This document shows, piece after piece, positions 22,016-32,732 of a stretch of 64,000 bases of DNA (the stretch's first letter is position 1; every line of letters starts with the position of its first letter). Source of the DNA: Sorghum bicolor (lineage: Eukaryota; Streptophyta; Magnoliopsida; Poales; Poaceae); the NCBI RefSeq assembly GCF_000003195.3, contig NC_012871.2, positions 54,985,802-55,049,801 of the forward strand, in the 5' to 3' direction. The notes under the pieces were generated by a model. The model made no database searches, was not told the DNA's origin, and saw only the letters and a list, made by a program, of their open reading frames with translations. A program made the translations under genes and the position numbers.

Positions 22016-22703
22016 TGTTGATGCAAAACTGATCTGCAAACACAAAGGGCTAATACCCGATTCAAACGTTAAGGCGTGCCAGCCGATTTGACCTTGCTAT
22101 CGGCAAAGGTGATAACTCGAATACTTTAGTCTTGACAACAGCGATGCGCCCGGATGTCACGGCTAAGAGGTACTCACGCGGAACTCGAGAACACGCCGAG
22201 CTTAAGTCGACGAATTCCTAAGAACTCGTAATAAAAAGAAAAAAGTATGACGAAGTCGTCGAAAAGTAGATGCTGGAATATGAGTAAAAACGTATGTTTG
22301 ATTGATTTCTTGATTGATTATTACAAGGTCCCAGAGTTTATATTTATACCCTGCTCAAAGAGCTACAACCAGACACGATTAGAATTCGAATTCCAAATTA
22401 CACGGAATCCGTATACAAAATGATGCAAATAATTAAGGAAATAATAAAACTATCCTTCGTGACAAATCGAAACTCCTACACATGACAACTTGCAGCTTCT
22501 GGACTCCTCCTTCGCATCATCGGCAATCCCCTTGCCATAGTCATCGGCAGACCTTTTTATCCAGCCATCGGCACCATATTATTGCCTGTGGACTTAGTCA
22601 CATTCAACCTCTCCCTCATCGGCAACCATCCTCATCAGCAACCCGCATCGTACTGCCACCCTATCCTGACATCCTAGACACGTGCCTAAAAATGGTGTCA
22701 ACA
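22016..22703 (-). repeat. 5' LTR of the gypsy element (right copy)
   Basis: 688 bp, TG...CA. It differs from the left copy at eight single bases and has no indels. This copy faces the downstream end of the UDP-glycosyltransferase gene. Confidence 0.95.
22340..22349 (-). promoter_or_regulatory. TATA box of the gypsy 5' LTR
   Basis: On the minus strand the sequence reads GGTATAAATATAAAC, a good TATA match in the middle of the 5' LTR and oriented to transcribe gag-pol. Initiation would be expected near 22310. Confidence 0.6.
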
Positions 22704-22708
22704 CGATG
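22704..22708. repeat. target-site duplication CGATG (right) of the gypsy element
   Basis: Direct repeat of 10324-10328, immediately outside the right LTR. Confidence 0.9.
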
Positions 22709-22778
22709 ATGTAAACTGTTACGATTGGCAAGCATTATTATGTCATACACATGCCCAAGCACTAACATACGGCGGCGA

Positions 22779-24221
22779 TCACAGTCCACCAGCTGCAACG
22801 GCCGGACTTGAATGAGCACACTTCCACATGTCGACGACGGCAGCGAGCGCCTGGTAAGCTGGCCCGCCTGGTACCGCCGCCTTCAAAGCCTCCGCCTGCA
22901 GCTGGCGCGCCTTCTTCCGCGCCATGGCGCCCTTCTCCCCCACCATCAGCTCCCTCGTCACCGCGGCCACCTCCTCCCGCGGCACCACCCCGTCCTCCCG
23001 CCGGGCGCTCACTCGCAGCGCCAGGCCGACGTGCTCCAGCTTCACGGCGTTCATCCTCTGCTCGGCGAATAGCGGCCATGCCAGCACCGGCACGCCGGAG
23101 GACACCGTCTCTAGCGACGAGTTCCAGCCGCAGTGCGACAGGAACCCTCCCACGGCGCGGTGGCCCAGGATCTCCACCTGCGGTGCCCACTGCGGCACGA
23201 CAAGCCCGGTGCCCCTTGTCCTCTCCGTGAACCCCTCCGGCAGGTAGCTCAGCGGGTCGCCGGCGGCGGGGCCAAAGTAGCTCCCGCAGCTGTCCTTGTC
23301 GCTGGGGAGCCGAACCACCCACAGGAACCTCTGCCCACTCGCCTCCAGCCCGGCGGCCAGCTCCGCCGTCTGCGTGCTCGACAGCGTGCCGCCGCTGCCG
23401 AAACACACGTACAAGACCGACCCGTCCGGCTGCCCGTCCAGCCACCGCATGCAGTGGTGCTCGGCGGACTTGTCGGAGTAGGAGCGGAGGAACGGGCCGA
23501 CGGCGTAGGCCGGAGGGTACACGCCCTTGTCGGAAAGATCTCTGAGCGCCGCCAGAGTCTCGTGCTCCATGGCGTCCAAGGTGTGGACGATGAAGCCGTC
23601 GCCGCGGAGGTAGTCGAGGCACAGGTCGACCAGGAGGTCGTACACGGGGTTGGCACGGTCCTGGAGGGGTTCGACGAGGTCGGCACCGCGCAGCGGCAGG
23701 CACCCCGGGATGACGACGGGCTCTGGGAGGTCGCGGAACTCGCAGGTGGTTGTCCTGGCGAGCTCCGGCGTGTCGAGCAGCGACGACAGCGACATGAGGC
23801 TCGAGGTGTAGAAGACGTATCGCGGCACGCCGAGGTCTTGGGCGACGGCGAGCGCTGCTGGGCACAGCATGTCGGTCAGGAACACCGTGATGCCGGCGGG
23901 AGCGTCGAGAAGGGAGCGGAGCAGCGCGCGGAGGTGCGGGAGCGTGCGCTGGACGACGACGAGGATGCGGGTCACGATGTGCGCGTCGGCGGGGAGGTCG
24001 TCGATGGGCACCTCCGGGAGCGCGGTGGTGGAGACGACGCCCGGCGGGAGGGAGGCCAGCGCGGAAGAGTTTGTGGGCGACGAGAGGTTGGTGTAGGTGA
24101 CGATCGTGGAGGTGAAGCCGTGGTGTGCGGCGAGTCGCCCGGCGAGCTCGGCCACCGGGGCGACGTGACCCACGCCGGGGCTCGTGAGCATGACGACGTG
24201 CGGTGCATGCACTTGTGACAT
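22779..24221 (-). CDS. UDP-glycosyltransferase, UGT72B type (480 aa, intronless)
   Basis: A GT1-family enzyme that transfers a sugar, most likely glucose, from UDP-sugar to a small phenolic or other lipophilic acceptor in the cytosol. The N-terminal acceptor domain has the catalytic His19 (GVGHV) and partner Asp117 (FLTDMLCP). The C-terminal PSPG donor box runs from W345 to Q388, the canonical 44 residues, with HCGWNSSLE inside. The last Gln is typical of UDP-glucose users. Length and the absence of introns fit group E (UGT72, hydroquinone or monolignol glucosyltransferase-like). The frame is intact and GC-rich, unlike its surroundings. The acceptor cannot be told from sequence. The gypsy 5' LTR begins 75 bp past the stop codon and may alter the 3' end of its mRNA. 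Confidence 0.93.
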   Translation of the reverse strand: MSQVHAPHVVMLTSPGVGHVAPVAELAGRLAAHHGFTSTIVTYTNLSSPTNSSALASLPPGVVSTTALPEVPIDDLPADAHIVTRILVVVQRTLPHLRALLRSLLDAPAGITVFLTDMLCPAALAVAQDLGVPRYVFYTSSLMSLSSLLDTPELARTTTCEFRDLPEPVVIPGCLPLRGADLVEPLQDRANPVYDLLVDLCLDYLRGDGFIVHTLDAMEHETLAALRDLSDKGVYPPAYAVGPFLRSYSDKSAEHHCMRWLDGQPDGSVLYVCFGSGGTLSSTQTAELAAGLEASGQRFLWVVRLPSDKDSCGSYFGPAAGDPLSYLPEGFTERTRGTGLVVPQWAPQVEILGHRAVGGFLSHCGWNSSLETVSSGVPVLAWPLFAEQRMNAVKLEHVGLALRVSARREDGVVPREEVAAVTRELMVGEKGAMARKKARQLQAEALKAAVPGGPAYQALAAVVDMWKCAHSSPAVAAGGL

Positions 24222-24317
24222 GGTCAGCTAGCTCAACAAGCGATCACACAATGCAAGTTGCTATTATTGTTGTGTTATGGCAGTGGCGCTGGACTATGTC
24301 GTCAGTAGTAGTAGTAG

Positions 24318-24327
24318 TTATATATAC
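24318..24327 (-). promoter_or_regulatory. TATA box of the UDP-glycosyltransferase gene
   Basis: Minus strand TGTATATATAACTAC lies about 100 bp upstream of the ATG at 24221, predicting a 5' leader of roughly 65-70 nt. A short GTA repeat lies beside it. Confidence 0.6.
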
Positions 24328-24589
24328 AGCGGATGGGGAGTGATCCGGTATACTGGCAAGCGATGTGTGAAATTGTGATGCTTGTGGCACCGGTACGGTT
24401 TCATTTTATTTCTACACCGTACCGATCGCAAAGCATTGGAATCTTTCCCATATGTGTCATTATAAAAGTTCTTAACTCTGTATGGTCTACTAAAAAAATT
24501 TGGGTCACCCTAGTGACACCGGTGATCTGTGATGTTCAAAACTAAAAATTATTGAAAATAATTTGAATACCAGTTAAACTAGTGTTGAT

Positions 24590-25223
24590 AAAAAAAAAAA
24601 GTACCCGCCGTTTTTCCGAGTGCATTCTGTCGGGCAGTCAGCAAAGAGACCGGTTTGACTAGTGCTAGGTACAAAACACTCGGTGAACACACGCACTCGA
24701 CAAAGGAGCTCTTTGCCAAGTGCCGAAAACTTAGCACTCAGCAAGGAGCTCTTTACCGAGTGCCAAAGAGACTCTTTACCGAGTATCGGGAAAAGACACT
24801 TGGTAAATCCCAAGATTTGCCGAGTATCTGAAAGTGACACTCGACAAAGTCCACAGCCGTCAATGGCCAGCAGCCGCCATTAACGGCTAGTAGCCGTTGT
24901 TAACTCTTTGTCGAGTGTCAGTCGTGGACACTCAGCAAACCTGGCTCTTTTGCGGAGTGTCACTGTTGGACATTCGCAAAGCCACCATCGCAAAGACACT
25001 CGTCGTCGTCACGGTAACTTTTCTTTGCTGAGTGCCAAACCAGCACTCGACAAAGCTTTTGTCGAGTGCCCAACAAACAACACGCGACAAAGACGGTTTT
25101 GTTGATAATTTTTTTACCGAGCGCCATTTACCATGTGTGGTGCTTGACAAATCCTTTGCCAAGTGTAATATGGGTTTTGCTGAGTGTCTCAGGCACTCGA
25201 CAAAGAGCCTAATTCTAGTAGTG
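24590..25223. mobile_element. CACTA transposon relic
   Basis: This stretch is packed with CTTTGCCGAGTG / CACTCGACAAAG type subterminal repeats in both orientations, as in the CACTA element at 2361. The right end reads AATTCTAGTAGTG, which on the other strand begins CACTACTAG. The left end is not recognisable, so the copy is truncated or diverged. No transposase is present. Confidence 0.65.
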
Positions 25224-27207
25224 CACTAGAGGAAAAGAAAAAAAATTAGAACTCTAACTAACTTGAGTGGCAACGCTGGTAGCAGTGCCATCGGTGATTG
25301 TGGTAGGAACTTCAATGAAATCCTACTTACAAGATCATAAAATCATCCTACTAAACTGAGATCATAAATTTGTAAAATCACACCATTTAATCAATATTTT
25401 TAACAACTATTACAGCAATACGACATTGAAAAGTTTGACGAGTCGGTGCTTAATTTAACTAAACACGAGTGCTAACTTGAGAGGAACATTTGTCATAACA
25501 CTTGCACATTATGGTCATATGGCTTATATATTTCTAGTTGAGATGGATAACACTCTAAATAAGCTTTCCGTGGAGTGCAAGATTTCTCAAAATTAGAGTT
25601 TAGAGTGAAAAGTTATGACTATTTATGGTGCGGTATTCCAGATAACATTAGACCATCCAAATCAGTAGTCTAGATGCTCTGATTCTTGCTCTCATCCAGG
25701 CACTCTTATATATACATGTGAGGTGGGTTTACATTATTTGGTTAGCTCTAGATCATCTAGGATTTGTGTTTTTAACTTGAGAATTCTGGGTATCTTTTAT
25801 GCCCCCATTAGGTCTAGATGATCTAGCATTTTGCAGAAATGTATCCCCACAACTCGTTATGGAGGTTATAGGTATTTATAACCCCTCACCCCTTGTCTTG
25901 TGGTAGCTCTTTCCAACCATGAAGGACACCTTCCTAGAGGCCCTTTGATCTCTATCCTCTCTCACTTTGATAGGATTCTTTGATTCTTTTGATATTTAGA
26001 GTTGGGTTGAGACATTTGGTGTGTAAGCATCCAATCCCACAAGTTAGGTGGTGAATTTTAGTGGTAAATGAAAACCATGTGATTGTAACATGTGTGTCTT
26101 GTAGGGGAAATGGATGTTAGGTCACAATGCTTGACAAGAATTTGTGACCCCTTATATTGATGCAAAGGCGATCAAGGACTCAAATTGAAGGATGATATTG
26201 TTTTAGTCTTTGAACATCCTTAAGGGGGTCGAATGCTAGTAGTTTGATCCAAGTGCCATGTGACTTTAAAGATACAAATTTGGAGAACAAATGGTCTAGA
26301 GAGCTAGTTCATGTAAACTTGAATCCATAGAATTGCTTAACTTAAATAGGAGAAAGTATGAATAAATAAGAGTTAAAACTTAAAATAGAGAAACTACATG
26401 CTTAGATGGTCTACAAGTCATAAATAATGAGCATGTTGGACAAAGTTTGTTGGTGTTCCCTTTGCCAAGGGCATTGTTCAAGTTAACAAGTCGTATGGTA
26501 TGGCGAAGATGAAGAACTTGCTAGGTAAAGTTGTTTTAGTCTGATCAGAACCATTGTGTGTGCACTATTGAAATTGAGTGGACCAATGGTGCGTAGGTCT
26601 TTGTAGCGTTAGACGAGTGCTAGACATGACATCAGCTAGCTATTTTGGAGACACCGTCTGACCAGTGTATTTTGAAGGGTGCTTTATTACACCTACACTT
26701 TTCTAATGGCTCTCATCGATCTTCTACGAGTATGTGTGCTATATTAACACCTCATGGGGTTCATTTGAGTTCTCTTGACAACATGGAAACATGGTCACAT
26801 ATATAGAATCCAAAGAGGAGATATGTGAGAATCAACTATGTACATGCATCTTAGTCTCTAGGACCTTAATGCTCAAGTGGGAGTCAATTATTCGTATTAT
26901 CTTTAGTGCTTATGAGCATCTAGGAAGTCTTAGTGACTATGGTGTATGCAAGAAGTTGTCCATCAGCCAGAGCATACAAGGTTTTGGTGACCTTCTAAAG
27001 AGATGTCAACCCTCTAAGAGATCTTGGTGTCAACAAGCGTCACGACTACTTGGCGTATGGGGTATGAGAAGACCCCTTCCTTGGTGAAGTTATGTAGTGA
27101 AGTTGATGCCAAGGTGACTAGAAGAGTTGGGCGACAGTGGTGAATCAGGGTGGCTTTTGACACTTGCATTGGTTGGTAGACGCCTTGGCAACAAGCCCAA
27201 CACCATG
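25224..27207. other. intergenic or old transposon sequence, no gene supported
   Basis: About 2 kb of mixed sequence with short frames only. The texture resembles decayed retrotransposon DNA, but I could not recognise a domain, LTR end or splice-flanked exon. The copia element inserted into it at 27212. Confidence 0.45.
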
Positions 27208-27212
27208 ACTGG
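27208..27212. repeat. target-site duplication ACTGG (left) of the copia element
   Basis: ACTGG directly precedes the LTR start and recurs at 35528-35532, directly after the LTR end. Confidence 0.75.
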
Positions 27213-27535
27213 TTAAAGCCCTAGTTTGGTTTTGGATAATTGATGAAACCCTAGTACTAACCTCTATACTAAGTGTGTGTAGACTTAATGAGGTTGGTAC
27301 ATGCCAAGTGATGGAGCAAGTGATGATCATGGTGATGAAAGTGATGACCACAAGATGATCAAGTGCTCAACTTGGAAAAGAAGAAAGAGAAAAACAAAAC
27401 CCTATGGAGATCAAGGCAAAGGTATTGCTTAGGGTTTTGGTTTTAGTGATCAAGACACCATAGAGGGTGTGATCACATTTAGGATAGATAGCCGTACTAT
27501 AAAGAGGGGAATTCTTTGGCTAAGCTCAACTATCG
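27213..27535 (+). repeat. truncated 5' LTR piece of the copia element
   Basis: This piece aligns, in opposite orientation, with the last part of the solo LTR at 31978-31440; for example, both share GGATAGATRGCCGTACTAT. The start TTAAAG stands where the family has TGAAAG, so the terminal TG has mutated. It breaks off directly before pol sequence. Confidence 0.7.
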
Positions 27536-29615
27536 ACATGCTTGCTCACAAAATCTAGCATGGGCTGGTTATGGCATAGAAGGCTTGGTCATGTTGGAAT
27601 GAAACAATTAAACAAGCTAGTCAAGCATGATCTTGTTAGAGGCTTGAAAGATGTCACATTTGAGAAAGACAAGCTTTGTAGTGCATGTCAAGCCGAGAAA
27701 CAAGTTGGCAACACTCATCCAAAGAAGAGCATCATGAGTACATGCAAGACATTTGAGTTGTTGCACATGGACTTATTTGGACCAACCACATACACAAGCA
27801 TTGGTGGAAACAAGTATGGATTTGTGATAGTGGATGATTTCACAAGATACACATGGGTATTCTTTCTTAGTGACAAGAGTGATGCTTTTGCAACCTTCAA
27901 ATCATTTGTCAAGAGAATACACAATGAGTTTGAAACAACCATCAAGAAAGTGAGAAGTGACAATGGAAGTGAATCCAAGAATACAAGAGTTGATGAACTT
28001 TGTGATGAATTTGGCATTAGGCATCAATTCTCGGCCAAGTACACTCCACAATCAAATGGTCTTGTTGAGAGGAAGAATAGAACCTTAATTGACATGGCAA
28101 GATCAATGTTGAGTGAGTACAATGTGAGTCATTCTTTTTGGGCCGAAGCAATCAACATGGCTTGCTACTATAGCAACCGACTCTATTGTCACCCAATGAT
28201 GGAGAAGACTCCATATGAGCTCTTGAATGGAAGAAAGCCCAACATTGCATACTTTCGGGTTTTTGGTTGCAAATGCTATATATTGAAGAAAGGCACTAGA
28301 TTAAGCAAATTTGAAAAGAAATGTGATGAAGGATTCTTGCTTGGTTACTCCACTACTAGCAAAGCTTATAGAGTTTGGAATTTGACTAGTGGTACTCTTG
28401 AAGAGGTGCATGATGTTGAGTTTGATGAGACCAATGGCTCTCAAGAGGAAGATGAAAATCTAGATGATGTGAGAGGAACTCAATTGGCCGATGCAATGAA
28501 GAATATGGATATTGGTGATTTAAGGCCAAGAGAGGTGATTGATGTTGAAGATGACAAAGATCAAGTGCTTCCTACCTCTAATGTGCAAGCTAGTGGTTCT
28601 CATGATCAAAATCAAGCTAGTACAAGTGGTACACAAGTGCAAGATCAACAAGCTAGTACATCATCTCATGATCAACCAAGTGCAAGCAATCAAGTGCAAA
28701 TACTCCAACCAACCAACATAGCAAGAGATCATCCATTGGATCACATCATAGGTGACATTCAAAGAGGAGTGCAAACTAGATCAAGATTAGCATCATTTTG
28801 TGAGCATTTCTCCTTTGTGTCTCACATTGAGCCAAAGAAGATTGAAGAAGCATTGAGAGATGTTGATTGGATTAATGCCATGCATGAAGAGCTTAACAAT
28901 TTCAAGAGAAATCAAGTATGGGAATTAGTTGAGAGACCTAGTGATCATAATATCATTGGCACTAGATGGGTCTTTCGCAACAAACAAGATCAAGATGGGA
29001 TAGTTGTAAGGAACAAAGCAAGATTAGTAGCACAAGGCTATACTCAAGTTGAAGGTCTTGACTTTGGTGAAACATATGCCCCGGTTGCAAGATTGGAAGC
29101 AATTAGGATCTTGTTGGTTTATGCTTGTGCTCATAACATCAAGTTATATCAAATGGATGTGAAGAGTGCATTTCTCAATGGCTATATCAATGAAGAAGTT
29201 TATGTTGAGCAAGCACCCGAATTTGAAGATGACAAGAAACCCAACCATGTTTACAAGCTAAGAAAGGCATTGTATGGTTTGAAGCAAGCACCAAGAGCAT
29301 GGTATGAGAGATTGAGAGATTTCTTACTCTCTAAAGGTTTCAAGATGGGCAAGGTTGACACCACTCTCTTCACCAAGAAGATTGGCAAGGACTTGTTTGT
29401 GTTGCAAATCTATGTTGATGATATCATATTCAGATCAACCAACCAAGAATTTTGTGAGGAGTTTGGAAATATGATGGCTAATGAGTTTGAGATGTCAATG
29501 ATTGGAGAGCTTAGTTACTTCCTTGGTCTTCAAATCAAGCAATTGAATAATGGCACATTTGTGAGTCAAGGAAAGTACATAAAAGACATGCTCAAGAAGT
29601 TTGGAATGGATGATG
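27536..29615 (+). pseudogene. copia pol, part 1: GAG-pre-integrase, integrase, first part of reverse transcriptase
   Basis: The frame begins inside pol. It has a GAG-pre-integrase zinc segment (WHRRLGH ... CSACQ), the integrase triad D77, D140, E176 counted from 27542 (the last two 35 apart), and a Gln/Ser-rich linker. The copia RT follows, with its NKARLVAQG entry and the YVDD box near residue 625. The frame is open to 29615, where an inserted LTR cuts it just after the GMDD segment. The first ATG-like start is not real, because gag and protease are missing. Family knowledge: this polyprotein would carry out reverse transcription and integration. Confidence 0.85.
29611..29615. repeat. target-site duplication TGATG of the solo LTR (left)
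   Basis: Repeated at 31979-31983, immediately after the solo LTR. Confidence 0.8.
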
Positions 29616-30711
29616 TGAAGGGTCGAGATGGCGGACTAGAGGGGGGGTGAATAGTCCTTTCTAAAACTTATCGCGTCGGCTAACCGAAACAAATGCGGAA
29701 TTAAAACTATCGGTCTAGCCAAGACTATACCCCTCTATCTAAGTTCTCTAGCACCTTGAAAAGATCCTAAACAAGCAAGCAAGGTGCTACCTTAGCAAGA
29801 GCTCACCTAACCAAATCTACAAGAAAGGTCACACAAACCTATGCAACTAGTACTTTACAAACCGGGGGAGCTCCTACACAAACTAGTGAGGCAAAGCGCA
29901 CAAAGCCTAAGCTCACTAGCAAGCTCAATAACAAGGCAACTAATGCCAAATTAGAGAGCGCAACTTACTTAGTTACACAAACTAAGCAATGTGACTAACA
30001 AGGTTACACAAACCAAATTAGTCACGCAAGGGAACTACTTCTAGCTACACAAGCAAGAAGGTAACTAGCAAGCTACACAAGCTAACTAATTACAAGAGCA
30101 ACTACACAAGCACAAGTATATGAATGTAAGAACAAGCTTGTGTTAGGGACTTGCAAACCAACGGGAAGAACAATGTTGACACGATGATTTTCTCCCGAGG
30201 TTCACTTGGTTGCCACCAAGCTACGTCCCCGTTGAGACAAGCTCCAAGGTTGCCGCCGGTCCTCTTGCTAGTGGTGACCCGCAAGTCACACTCTCCCACG
30301 TGGAGTGCTTACCACAAGCTCTAGCACTTGACCCGGCCGGACCACTTGTCGCTCTTCACGTCTCGCTCAACTAGAGTTGCTCTTCGCGATCCCCGCGGGG
30401 TGAGCACCGTACCCCTCACAATCTCTTCTCCGGAGCACCCCACAATCTCCTTGCGTGCTTCGACGGAGTCACAAGCCACCAAGCCGTCTAGGAGGTGGCA
30501 ACCTCCAAGAGTAACAAGCACCACCGGCTTGCAACACGAACACCTAGTGCCACTCGATGCAATCTCTCAATGCAACGCACTAGAATCGCTCACTCACACA
30601 ATCGGATGAACACTATCAAGCATATGTGAGTTAGAGGCTTCACTAGCACTCCCCAAGCATGGACACTAAGTCCCAAGGGTGCTCAGCACTTGCCAAGGCC
30701 GGCCACCACTT

Positions 30712-30721
30712 CTATTTATAG
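30712..30721 (-). promoter_or_regulatory. TATA box of the solo LTR
   Basis: CTATAAATAG on the minus strand, at the position equivalent to 34648-34657 in the host 3' LTR. It supports the assigned orientation. Confidence 0.5.
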
Positions 30722-30771
30722 CCCCAAGGGCTAAACTAGCCGTTACCCTTCACTGCGCAAAAGTCGACCAC

Positions 30772-31250
30772 ACCGGACGCGTCCTAGTTCACACCGGACG
30801 CGTCCGGTATTGACCAGACCAGCGTCCGGTGCTCTTGACCGTTAGAAAACTAGCCATTGCCTTTGACACTGACAGGGCACCGGACGCTCACTTTTGAAAT
30901 ACCGGACGCGTCCGACCTCATACCGGACACCGGACGCAAACTCAGAGAGCGTCGCAAAACTTGAGCCAACACCGGTCGCAACACCGGACGCACACACCGG
31001 ACGGTCCGGTGTGCACCGGACTCACACCCAGAGAGCTCTGCAAGAGGAGTTTGCACCGGACACCAACTCGGACGCGTCCTAGTTCACACCGGACGCGTCC
31101 GGTGTGCACCGGACGCAAACTCAGAGAGTTTCACCGAGAAACGAACTCACCGGACGAGACACACCGGACTCTACGCGAAAACTGTTTCCGCGTCCGGTGC
31201 CTCAACTCGGACGCGTCCGACCTCATACCGGACGCGTCCGGCTTGACAGC
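30772..31250. repeat. degenerate CCGGACGC/GCGTCCGG repeat array in the solo LTR
   Basis: ACCGGACGC and its complement recur many times with irregular spacing. In places they are joined as the perfect 14-bp palindrome CCGGACGCGTCCGG (for example 30794-30807). A matching array lies in the other LTR at 34130-34600. Confidence 0.85.
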
Positions 31251-31978
31251 ACTGCGCGAAACGAACTCCAACTTCTTCCCTTGCTTCCATGTGCCAACAC
31301 CAAAGTGTCTCCACACTTGTGCACGAGTGTTAGCATTTTCACAAACATTTTTCCAAGGGAGTTAGCCTCTCAACTTGCCACGCCACTCGATCCTAACACG
31401 TATGCAAAGTTAGATCGCTCAAGTGGCACTAGATGACCGATATGTAAACAAGTTTGCCCCTCTTGATAGTACGGCCATCTATCCTAAATCCGGTCATAAA
31501 CTTCTCTACACACCTATGACCGGTGAAATGGAAAAGCCCTAGGTTATACCTTTGCCTTGCGCTTTCCATTCCATCTCCTCCAATGTTGATGCAACACATG
31601 CACCAACCAATCACCAAATGATATGATCCACTTCATATCATCACATGACCGTATTGGTTCATCGATCTTGACCTCACTTGCTCTTCACCGTTGCCTCGGT
31701 CCATCGGCGCCAAGTCTTGCTCAAGCTTCACCGTCACACGCGGTCCCTCGCTTCAAAGCCTCCGACTTGCCCTTCACTCTTGCAACCGGTCCATCGAACC
31801 AAGCCTCATCTTGATCTTCTCCACCTTGGTCACATGACTCCATGTCATGTCTCATATGCAATGAGCTCCTCCATCATCACATCATCACCTGTGGACTAAT
31901 CTCTTGTGTATCTTACATAAACACTATTAGTCCACCTAAGTTGTCACTCAATTACCAAAACCAAACAAGGACCTTTCA

Positions 31979-31983
31979 TGATG
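31979..31983. repeat. target-site duplication TGATG of the solo LTR (right)
   Basis: Second copy of the 5-bp repeat at 29611-29615. Confidence 0.8.
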
Positions 31984-32732
31984 CAAAGTCAATTAGCACT
32001 CCAATGGGAACAAATGGAAGCCTAGATAGTGACACAAGTGGAAATATGGTGGATCAAAAGTTGTATCAGTCTATGATTGGAAGCCTACTCTATGTGACCG
32101 CATCAAGACCGGATGTCATGTTTAGTGTATGCATGTGTGCAAGATTCCAAGCCTCACCAAGAGAAAGTCATTTGAAGGCGACAAAGAGAATATTGAGGTA
32201 CTTGAAGCATACAAAAAATGTTGGTTTATGGTATCCCAAAGGTGCAAAGTTTGAACTTGTTGGATATTCCGATTCGGACTATGCGGGATGCAAAGTTGAA
32301 AGAAGAAGCACATCGGGCACATGTCAACTATTGGGAAGATCACTTGTCTCATGGTCATCCAAGAAGCAAAATAGTGTTGCACTATCAACCGCCAAAGCGG
32401 AGTACATTGCGGTCGGTAGTTGTTGTGCACAAATCTTATGGATGAAGGCAACATTAAAAGATTTTGGAATCAATTTCAAGCAAGTGCCATTGCTATGTGA
32501 CAATGAAAGTGCCGTGAAGCTCACCAACATTCCGGTTCAACATTCAAGAACAAAGCACATAGATGTCCGCCATCATTTCATAAGAGATCATCAACAAAAA
32601 GGGGACATTTGCATTGAGAGTATAGGCACCGATGATCAACTTGCCGATATATTCACCAAGCCACTTGATGAGAAAAGGTTTTGCAAGCTAAGGAATGAAT
32701 TGAACATACTTGACTTCTCAAATATGTGTTGA
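31984..32732 (+). pseudogene. copia pol, part 2: end of reverse transcriptase and RNase H
   Basis: This continues the copia pol frame after the solo LTR. It has the end of the RT thumb (QSMIGSLLYVTASRPD), then RNase H with YSDSDYAG, the SLVSWSSKKQ segment, KAEYIA and CDNESAV, then the HIDVRHHFIRD end motif. The stop is at 32730-32732. Removing the 2363-bp LTR and one TGATG leaves the two parts in the same frame, so this insertion was the main break in pol. The apparent ATG at 31842 lies in the LTR and is not a real start. Confidence 0.88.

Larger units (their letters stand above)
10329..22703 (-). mobile_element. Ty3/gypsy LTR retrotransposon, Tat lineage, complete (12.4 kb)
   Basis: Two 688-bp LTRs (10329-11016 and 22016-22703) start TGTTGATGC and end GTCAACA. 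They enclose gag, protease, RT, RNase H, a second archaeal-type RNase H and integrase, all on the minus strand. The dual RNase H and the order RH-aRH-INT are the hallmark of the Tat lineage. The primer-binding site lies inside the right LTR and the polypurine tract inside the left LTR, agreeing with minus-strand orientation. The LTRs differ at 8 of 688 positions by my count (about 1.2%), so the insertion is recent. About 4 kb between integrase and the 3' LTR holds a gene on the opposite strand. Confidence 0.95.
29616..31978 (-). mobile_element. solo LTR (2363 bp) inserted in copia RT, inverted
   Basis: It starts TGAAGGGTC and ends GGACCTTTCA, with TG...CA termini and a 5-bp duplication TGATG on both sides, and it has no internal retrotransposon genes. 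Reverse-complement similarity to the LTR pieces of the host copia element shows it is the same or a related family on the minus strand. Shared marks are the CCCTCTAGCC/GGCTAGAGGG end block, the CGAGGTTCAC/GTGAACCTCG block and the CCGGACGC array. A solo LTR normally arises by recombination between the two LTRs of a full element. A minus-strand TATA box lies at 30712-30721. Confidence 0.8.

Noticed and set aside
20650..22032. Plus-strand frames opposite gag
   Set aside because: Shadows of the gag frame; unlike the 11656-14841 gene they have no domain, TATA box or introns.
22762..24218. Long open frames overlapping the UDP-glycosyltransferase on both strands
   Set aside because: They are shadows caused by the high GC content of the real gene; they show no domain and have Arg/Pro/Ala-rich composition.
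30328..31436. Arg/Thr/Ser-rich frames on both strands in the solo LTR
   Set aside because: They come from the CCGGACGC array and GC-rich LTR sequence and have no domain.
31842..31978. Start of the copia part-2 frame as a real protein start
   Set aside because: This segment belongs to the solo LTR; copia sequence starts only after the duplicated TGATG.
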